The notes under the pieces are model-generated. The model was not told the origin of the DNA, searched no databases, and saw only the letters and a list, made by a program, of their open reading frames with translations. A stretch of DNA of 64,000 bases from DASZKW01 sp035552775 (GTDB taxonomy: Bacteria; Actinomycetota; Acidimicrobiia; Acidimicrobiales; Palsa-688), in NCBI GenBank assembly GCA_035552775.1, contig DASZKW010000083.1, forward strand, positions 1 to 64,000, written 5' to 3'. This document shows, piece after piece, positions 59,274 to 64,000 of this stretch (position 1 is the stretch's first letter; the number at the start of each line of letters is the position of its first letter). Both the position numbers and the translations under genes were made by a program.

Positions 59274-59852
59274 ATGAGCACGCTCGACTCGAGACCCGAT
59301 CCGGTCGACACCGAGACCCTGGTGCGCCGGGTGATCGACCTCATCGGTGGGACCCGCACGCTGCCGCTGTCGTCGTCGGTGAAGCTGGACAACAAAGACG
59401 AGCTCCTCGAGATGCTCGAGGACGCCTGCGCCCGCCTGCCCGACGAAGTCAAGCAGGCCCGCTGGATGATGAAGGAGCGCGACGACTACCTCCACAAGGT
59501 CCAACGGGAGGGGGAGGACATCCTCGAGGCCGCCCGCCTGCGCGCCGAGCGGATGGTGCAGCGCACAGAGATCGTCCGTGAAGCCCAGCATTCCGCCCGC
59601 CGGATCGTCGAGACGGCCGAGGACGAGGCCCGACGCCTGCGCCTGGAGGCCGAGGACTATTGCGACCAGAAGCTGGCCGCATTCGAGATCGTGCTCGAAC
59701 GCACGGCCAAGACCGTCCACGCCGGCCGCCAGAAGCTGTCCGCCACCTCCGGACCGGTGGTGAACGGCCCTGCTTCGGGTATCGCCGGCATCGAGTCGGA
59801 CGACGACACGCTCGGCGGTCCCGAGGGCTTCTTCGATCAGGACCGCCTGTAG
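59274..59852 (+). CDS. sepIVA: SepIVA-like DivIVA-family coiled-coil septation protein
   Basis: A 192-residue protein. The short N-terminal module (VRRVIDLIGGTRTLPLSSSV) is followed by a long coiled coil (about 48-150: DELLEMLEDACARLPDEVKQ, then ARWMMKERDDYLHKVQREGE). The tail is acidic and flexible. The position between coaD and DUF177-rpmF/rnc-mutM corresponds to the mycobacterial septum regulator SepIVA (Rv2927c). I therefore infer a role in cell division or polar envelope growth. It starts 13 bases after coaD. Confidence 0.78.
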   Translation: MSTLDSRPDPVDTETLVRRVIDLIGGTRTLPLSSSVKLDNKDELLEMLEDACARLPDEVKQARWMMKERDDYLHKVQREGEDILEAARLRAERMVQRTEIVREAQHSARRIVETAEDEARRLRLEAEDYCDQKLAAFEIVLERTAKTVHAGRQKLSATSGPVVNGPASGIAGIESDDDTLGGPEGFFDQDRL

Positions 59853-59932
59853 ATTGGAGGCACAGCCTGGGCTGTTTTCACCCGGGATGTCCGTCGTTCG
59901 TCAAGCGTCGTCTGCCCATCGCTTTTCAGCCC

Positions 59933-60484
59933 ATGACCGTGAGCCCCTTTCTCGTTCCGATCACAAGCCTGCGGCGAACCCCCGGTGCCCGACGGGAGGA
60001 GCACCGGCGGGGGCCCCTCGGTGCCGCTGACGGCACGAGCGCCCTCGAGGTGACCGCAAGCGGGGTCCCTGCCGGCTCCGACGTGGTCGTGGACGTGGTC
60101 CTCGAGGTGGTCTACGGCGGCATCGTGGTCACCGGCACCGTGGCGGCGGCCTGGGAGGGGGAGTGCCGGCGCTGCCTGCAAACCGCGCGGGGCGGCCTGC
60201 GTGGCGAGGTCCGCGAGGTCTACCGACCGCACGCCGCCGGCGAGCCGGCGGACGAGGAGACGTATCCACTCGGCGCCGACCACCTGGACCTGCGCCCCCT
60301 GGCCAGGGACGCCGTCCTCCTGGAGCTGCCGCTTGCCCCTCTGTGCCGCCCTGGCTGCGCCGGCCTGTGCCCGATCTGCGGGGCCGACCTCAACACCGAC
60401 CGCTGCGCCTGCCCGCCGGCCCTGAGTGACCCGCGGTGGGCGGCCCTCGACGCCCTCAGGGGCGGGTCCTCCCATCGTCGCTGA
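59933..60484 (+). CDS. DUF177/YceD-family protein
   Basis: A 183-residue DUF177 (YceD) protein, found next to rpmF in most bacteria and linked to 23S rRNA accumulation in plants and E. coli. ECRRCLQTARGGLRGEVREV is the central motif, and CRPGCAGLCPICGADLNTDR the C-terminal cysteine cluster. ATG 59933 begins MTVSPFLVPITSLRRTPGAR, the usual start; the frame is open further upstream. It is probably transcribed with rpmF. Confidence 0.88.
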   Translation: MTVSPFLVPITSLRRTPGARREEHRRGPLGAADGTSALEVTASGVPAGSDVVVDVVLEVVYGGIVVTGTVAAAWEGECRRCLQTARGGLRGEVREVYRPHAAGEPADEETYPLGADHLDLRPLARDAVLLELPLAPLCRPGCAGLCPICGADLNTDRCACPPALSDPRWAALDALRGGSSHRR

Positions 60485-60603
60485 GCGCCGCCGGCCCGGG
60501 CGGCCGATCGTCTAAACTCCCAAGGTCCGCCCGCCGGGACCACCGGTTTTGCGTCCGGTGCTCCCTCAACGTGCCGGACCGCTGCGACAGGAGCAACTCG
60601 ATC

Positions 60604-60783
60604 ATGGCCGTCCCCAAGAAGAAGACCTCGAAGTCGAAGACCCGCAGCCGCCGCGCCAGCGCTTGGACCCTCTCGATACCGCCCCGCAGCGTCTGCCCAC
60701 AGTGCCGCCACGCCAAGCTGCCCCACGTGGTGTGCCCGACTTGTGGCTGGTACAAGGGCCGCCAAGCCGTCGACGTCAGCTGA
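60604..60783 (+). CDS. rpmF: 50S ribosomal protein L32
   Basis: A 59-residue L32 (MAVPKKKTSKSKTRSRRASA). CPQC and CPTC give the four cysteines of the zinc-binding form. A GACAGGAGC ribosome-binding site precedes the ATG. The 119-base gap before it contains a possible -10 TAAACT (near 60512) and a CACCGG...CCGGTG hairpin (about 60542-60562), so it may also have its own promoter. Confidence 0.95.
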   Translation: MAVPKKKTSKSKTRSRRASAWTLSIPPRSVCPQCRHAKLPHVVCPTCGWYKGRQAVDVS

Positions 60784-60796
60784 CGACGTCGACAGG

Positions 60797-61789
60797 GTGA
60801 CCGACCCCACTGCCCTGCCCGTGGCCGTGGACGCCATGGGGGGTGATTTCGCCCCGGACGAGATAGTCGCCGGCGCCCGCCGGGCGGCCGACGAGCTCGG
60901 CATCGCCGTCGTGCTGGTCGGTGATCCGGACCGCCTGGGTGACCCCGGGCTGCCGGTGCTGGCGGCCCGCGAAATCATCGAGATGCACGAGGACGGTGCC
61001 CGGGGGGTGCGGACAAAGAAGGATTCCTCCCTGGTGCGAGCGGCCGAGGCCGTCCGCGACGGTCGGGCCTGCGCGATGGTGAGCGCCGGCAACACCGGTG
61101 CGACCATGGCCAGCGCCCTGCTGCGCATGGGTCGCCTGAAGGGCGTGGGACGTCCCGCCATCGCAACCACGATCCCCGTGCCGGGGTCCACCCCCACCGT
61201 GCTTCTCGATTCGGGTGCCAACTCGGAGTGCAGCGCGGCGTGGCTGGTCCAGTTCGCCCAGATGGGCTCCGCTTTCTGCCGGGACCGCTTCGGCATCACC
61301 AAGCCTCGGGTCGGCCTTCTGTCCATCGGCGAGGAGGAGACCAAGGGGAGCCCCCTCGTGAAGGAGACCCACGCCCTGCTGGCCGCAGGGCGCGCCGGTC
61401 CTGACGTCCACTTCCTCGGCAACGTCGAGGGGCGCGACGTGATGTCCGACCAGGTGGACGTGGTGGTCACCGACGGATTCACCGGCAACGTGGTGCTCAA
61501 GACCCTCGAAGGCGGTGTGAAGTTCGTGGTCGACCGCGTGCTCGGCGCCATGACCGAAACCGAGGAGGGGCGCCAGGCCGCCAAGATCCTCCTGCCCGCC
61601 TTGGCGCCGCTGGCGGCGGAACTGGACCCTGACACCTACGGCGGTGCTTTGCTGCTCGGGGTCGACGGGGTGTGCATAATCAGCCACGGATCGTCGAAGG
61701 CGACGGCCGTCGTCAACGCCGTGCAGGTCGCCCACGACGCCGTAAGCCACCAACTCGTGGCCCAGCTCCAAGCCGCCATCGCCGTTTGA
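60797..61789 (+). CDS. plsX: Phosphate acyltransferase PlsX
   Basis: A 330-residue PlsX, making acyl-phosphate from acyl-ACP for phospholipid synthesis. VAVDAMGGDFAPDEIVAGAR is the signature start; MVSAGNTGATMASALLRMGR, LLDSGANSECSAAWLVQFA and VVTDGFTGNVVLKTLEGGVK are conserved. It lies 13 bases after rpmF and just before acpP, the classical order, and links functionally with fakA upstream. Confidence 0.94.
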   Translation: MTDPTALPVAVDAMGGDFAPDEIVAGARRAADELGIAVVLVGDPDRLGDPGLPVLAAREIIEMHEDGARGVRTKKDSSLVRAAEAVRDGRACAMVSAGNTGATMASALLRMGRLKGVGRPAIATTIPVPGSTPTVLLDSGANSECSAAWLVQFAQMGSAFCRDRFGITKPRVGLLSIGEEETKGSPLVKETHALLAAGRAGPDVHFLGNVEGRDVMSDQVDVVVTDGFTGNVVLKTLEGGVKFVVDRVLGAMTETEEGRQAAKILLPALAPLAAELDPDTYGGALLLGVDGVCIISHGSSKATAVVNAVQVAHDAVSHQLVAQLQAAIAV

Positions 61790-61869
61790 GAACCCGGTCC
61801 GGCACATGGCGCTACCAGCGGAGTACATTTCTCCTCGTCGCTACCCGTCCCGAGGAGTCCAACGCCGCC

Positions 61870-62166
61870 TTGCCCGCCGAGACCCATGTCGAGCAGTCCC
61901 CTCTCGACCGCCAAGCCGTATTCGAACTGATCCGAGGTTGCCTGGCCGACATCCTAGAGGTGAGCCCGCAGAGCATCACCGAGAGCGCTTCGTTTAGCGA
62001 CGACCTGGGGGCGGATTCGCTCGCCCTGATCGAGCTGGTGGAAGCGCTGGAGGAGGAACTCGGGGAGCGCTCAGTCGGGTTTCGCATCGACGACGAGGAC
62101 CTCGAGGATCTGAAGACGGTCCGCGACGCGGTCGACTACGTGGTAGCCAAGCTCGGCGCCTCGTGA
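61870..62166 (+). CDS. acpP: Acyl carrier protein
   Basis: A 98-residue acyl carrier protein. LGADSLALIELVEALEEELG contains the Ser that receives 4'-phosphopantetheine (DSL motif). No ATG or GTG is available in frame upstream; the TTG at 61870, 12 bases after a GAGGAG sequence, is the best start and gives a slightly longer N-terminus than usual. It lies between plsX and rnc, as in many bacteria. Confidence 0.88.
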   Translation: MPAETHVEQSPLDRQAVFELIRGCLADILEVSPQSITESASFSDDLGADSLALIELVEALEEELGERSVGFRIDDEDLEDLKTVRDAVDYVVAKLGAS

Positions 62167-62215
62167 CCGTGGGAAGAGGCGCGCCCTGAACGGAGACCTC
62201 GAGCGCCGCTCGGAG

Positions 62216-63040
62216 ATGAGCGTCCTGGCCGCCCGTCTCGGCTGGCAGGAGGGCGAGTTGCTCGTCCAGGCCTTGTCGCATCGCTCGTGGTGCGCCGAGA
62301 ACTCGCGCTACCAGTCGAATGAACGCCTGGAGTTCCTAGGTGATGCGGTTCTCGGGCTCATCGTGACCGACCACCTGTTCCGCACCTACCCGGGCTTGCC
62401 GGAGGGAGAGCTGGCCAAGGTGCGCGCGTCGCTGGTGAGTTCCGCCGCCTTGGCCGAGGTGGCCGCCGAGCTGTGCGTGGGCGATGCGCTCCTGCTCGGC
62501 AAGGGTGAGGACAGCTCGGGCGGACGGGAGAAGCCATCGATTCTCGCCGACGCCATGGAGGCGCTCATCGGTGCCCTCTACATAGATCGAGGTGGCCCCG
62601 CGGCGGGGCAGCTGGTCATGGCCCTCCTCGGGGATCGCATCGCCGCCGCCGCCGCCGGACCCGGTGGCCAGGATTACAAGACGCGCTTGCAGGAACTGTG
62701 CGCCCGCCTCTTCGACCAGCTACCCGCCTATTCGGTGAGTGAACGGGGCCCGGACCACGCCAAGCACTTCGACGCCGTCGTCCACGTGACCGGGCGCCCG
62801 CGCGGGCGCGGCCACGGTCGCTCGAAGAAGCAGGCCGAGCAGGCCGCAGCCCGGGTGGCGTGGGAGGACCTGTGTGCCGACGGACCGACCGGTCCGTTGA
62901 CCGACCCATTGACCGACCCGTCGAGTGGAGATCCGGGGGCGCCTCCGAGCGACGGGAGCATCGGCGTCGCCGATCTCGACGGTCCGCCGAGCGGTCGGGC
63001 GACGGTGGACGCGGGTCGCTGCACCCCGCGTCCGAGCTGA
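62216..63040 (+). CDS. rnc: Ribonuclease III
   Basis: A 274-residue RNase III that cuts double-stranded RNA in rRNA maturation. NERLEFLGDAVLGLIVTDHL is the family signature with the catalytic Glu/Asp; ILADAMEALIGALYIDRGG supplies the second acidic pair. A dsRNA-binding domain follows (about 155-225, DYKTRLQELC...SKKQAEQAAARVAW). The last ~50 residues are a Pro/Asp/Gly-rich tail with a PLTDPLTDPS repeat, not found in typical RNase III. Confidence 0.93.
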   Translation: MSVLAARLGWQEGELLVQALSHRSWCAENSRYQSNERLEFLGDAVLGLIVTDHLFRTYPGLPEGELAKVRASLVSSAALAEVAAELCVGDALLLGKGEDSSGGREKPSILADAMEALIGALYIDRGGPAAGQLVMALLGDRIAAAAAGPGGQDYKTRLQELCARLFDQLPAYSVSERGPDHAKHFDAVVHVTGRPRGRGHGRSKKQAEQAAARVAWEDLCADGPTGPLTDPLTDPSSGDPGAPPSDGSIGVADLDGPPSGRATVDAGRCTPRPS

Positions 63041-63049
63041 GGAGGCGCC

Positions 63050-63886
63050 GTGCCAGAGCTTCCCGAAGTGGAGACGATCCGACGCGACCTCGACAAGGAG
63101 TTCGTCGGCAAGCGGATCAAGAAGGTGGAAGTTACGGGCGCCCGCAGCGTCCGGCGCCACCCTGACGCCGGCGAGTTCGTCGCCCGGGTCGAGGGTCGCC
63201 GGTTGAAGAGCACGGTCCGGAGGGGCAAGTACCTGCTGTTGAGGCTGGACAGCGGCGACGTCGTGGTCGTGCACCTGGGCATGAGCGGTCAGCTCCTGCG
63301 CAGCGACGCGAAGGAGGCGGTGTCCAAGCACACCCACGTCGTGTTGAGCTTCACCGGCGCCGGCCAGCTCCGCTTCGTGGACCCCCGGACCTTCGGCGAG
63401 CTGTTCGTCACCGTTCCCGAGGCCATCGAGGAGGAAGTTCCCGAGTTGGCCCACCTCGGCTTCGATCCGATCGAGGAGCAGGTCCCATGGACGCGTTTCG
63501 CCCAGCTGCTGGCGGTGCGCCGGGCCAAGCTAAAACCGCTGCTCATGGACCAGCGTTTCATCGCGGGCATCGGCAACATCTACGCCGACGAGATCCTCTT
63601 CAACGCCGGCCTTCGCCCGGACCGCTCCTCGGACAAGCTCACCAACCAGGAGATCAGGCGCTTGTACCGCTCCATGATCGAAACGCTCCAGGAGGCGATC
63701 AAGCACCGCGGGTCGTCTCTTGGCGACCAGCAGTACCGGGACCTGTTCGGGGAGATAGGCGAGTTCCAGCGACTGCACAACGTCTACGACAGGGAGGGCC
63801 AGGCTTGCCCCCGCTGCCGCAGCACCATCGCTCGCATCAAGGGCAACGGGCGCAGCACCTTCCTGTGTCCGCAATGCCAGGTCTGA
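63050..63886 (+). CDS. mutM: Formamidopyrimidine-DNA glycosylase
   Basis: A 278-residue Fpg/MutM that removes 8-oxoguanine and formamidopyrimidines. MPELPEVETIRRDL supplies the catalytic Pro/Glu; KYLLL and HLGMSGQL the conserved Lys and loop; QRFIAGIGNIYADEILFNAG the helix-two-turn-helix. The zinc finger is CPRC...FLCPQC. A GAGGAGGCGCC ribosome-binding site precedes the GTG, 9 bases after rnc. Confidence 0.95.
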   Translation: MPELPEVETIRRDLDKEFVGKRIKKVEVTGARSVRRHPDAGEFVARVEGRRLKSTVRRGKYLLLRLDSGDVVVVHLGMSGQLLRSDAKEAVSKHTHVVLSFTGAGQLRFVDPRTFGELFVTVPEAIEEEVPELAHLGFDPIEEQVPWTRFAQLLAVRRAKLKPLLMDQRFIAGIGNIYADEILFNAGLRPDRSSDKLTNQEIRRLYRSMIETLQEAIKHRGSSLGDQQYRDLFGEIGEFQRLHNVYDREGQACPRCRSTIARIKGNGRSTFLCPQCQV

Positions 63887-63899
63887 GCTGCCAGCCGTT

Positions 63900-64000
63900 T
63901 CAAGCTGCCATTAGCTGGCGCACGGAGTCCAGGGCCAAGTCGACGTCGTGCGACCCGACGTCGAGATGGGTGACGAAGCGCACCCGGCCCCCGCCGGCCA
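63900..64000 (-). CDS. Low-specificity threonine aldolase-like protein, C-terminal end (truncated at window edge)
   Basis: The last 32 codons of a minus-strand gene read AGGGRVRFVTHLDVGSHDVD followed by LALDSVRQLMAA and TGA. RFVTHLDV is the C-terminal signature of beta-eliminating-lyase-type PLP enzymes such as L-threonine aldolase. The body of the gene is beyond the right edge. It is convergent with mutM. Confidence 0.6.
   Translation of the reverse strand, partial: AGGGRVRFVTHLDVGSHDVDLALDSVRQLMAA

Overview
The window is GC-rich, densely coding DNA from an actinobacterium. Mycothiol S-conjugate amidase (mca), a Kgd-type 2-oxoglutarate enzyme, GTP-dependent PEP carboxykinase, a SigK/RskA-like sigma/anti-sigma pair, an error-prone DnaE2 tail, and the order recG-rsmD-coaD-sepIVA-DUF177-rpmF-plsX-acpP-rnc-mutM all point to Actinomycetota. 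A deep lineage such as Acidimicrobiia is my inference, not a demonstrated placement. About 64 genes are packed on both strands, often with 4-base start/stop overlaps. I see no rRNA, tRNA, CRISPR array, transposase or integrase gene, and no gene-free stretch longer than about 250 bases.

Layout. 1-2.7 kb: end of dnaE2, a small membrane protein, an orphan TraG/VirD4-type ATPase and acylphosphatase. 2.8-8.8 kb: DUF885 protein, pterin dehydratase, TrmA-type RNA methyltransferase, mca, SCP2-like protein and an ECF sigma/anti-sigma pair. 8.8-15 kb: mostly small conserved proteins, including a cysteine-less DksA-like protein, a protein ending in a sliding-clamp motif, a PAP2 phosphatase, a RecB-like nuclease, a DUF72 protein and an RsbW-like kinase. 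15-19.8 kb: malQ, then an operon of ATP-dependent ligase (LigC), primase-polymerase and 2H phosphoesterase, probably a DNA-end or gap repair module. 19.8-31.8 kb: lipid/CoA and redox enzymes, ettA, kgd and an M20 peptidase. 31.9-38.5 kb: a NYN-S1 ribonuclease-like protein with a histone-H1-like tail, xthA, thioesterase, uvrD2 and Uma2. 38.6-45.3 kb: hydrolase, membrane-anchored Mur ligase, Ddl-like ligase, PH-domain protein, lhgO and an AMACR-type enzyme. 45.4-50.4 kb: Lrp-RAM protein, pckG, thiL and a three-module regulator (B12-binding-like, GAF, BldC/MerR-type HTH). 50.5-64 kb: the conserved rpmB-fakA-...-mutM housekeeping cluster, interrupted by an 854-residue protein resembling contractile-injection-system cargo, then the end of a threonine-aldolase-like gene.

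Two genome-wide themes stand out. First, many genes have a TANNNT box 6-8 bases before the start codon, which is the signature of leaderless transcripts; it also helped choose several starts. Second, a roughly 100-bp element with near-perfect terminal inverted repeats occurs in two full copies of opposite orientation plus one decayed copy. One full copy supplies the C-terminus of a PAP2 phosphatase.
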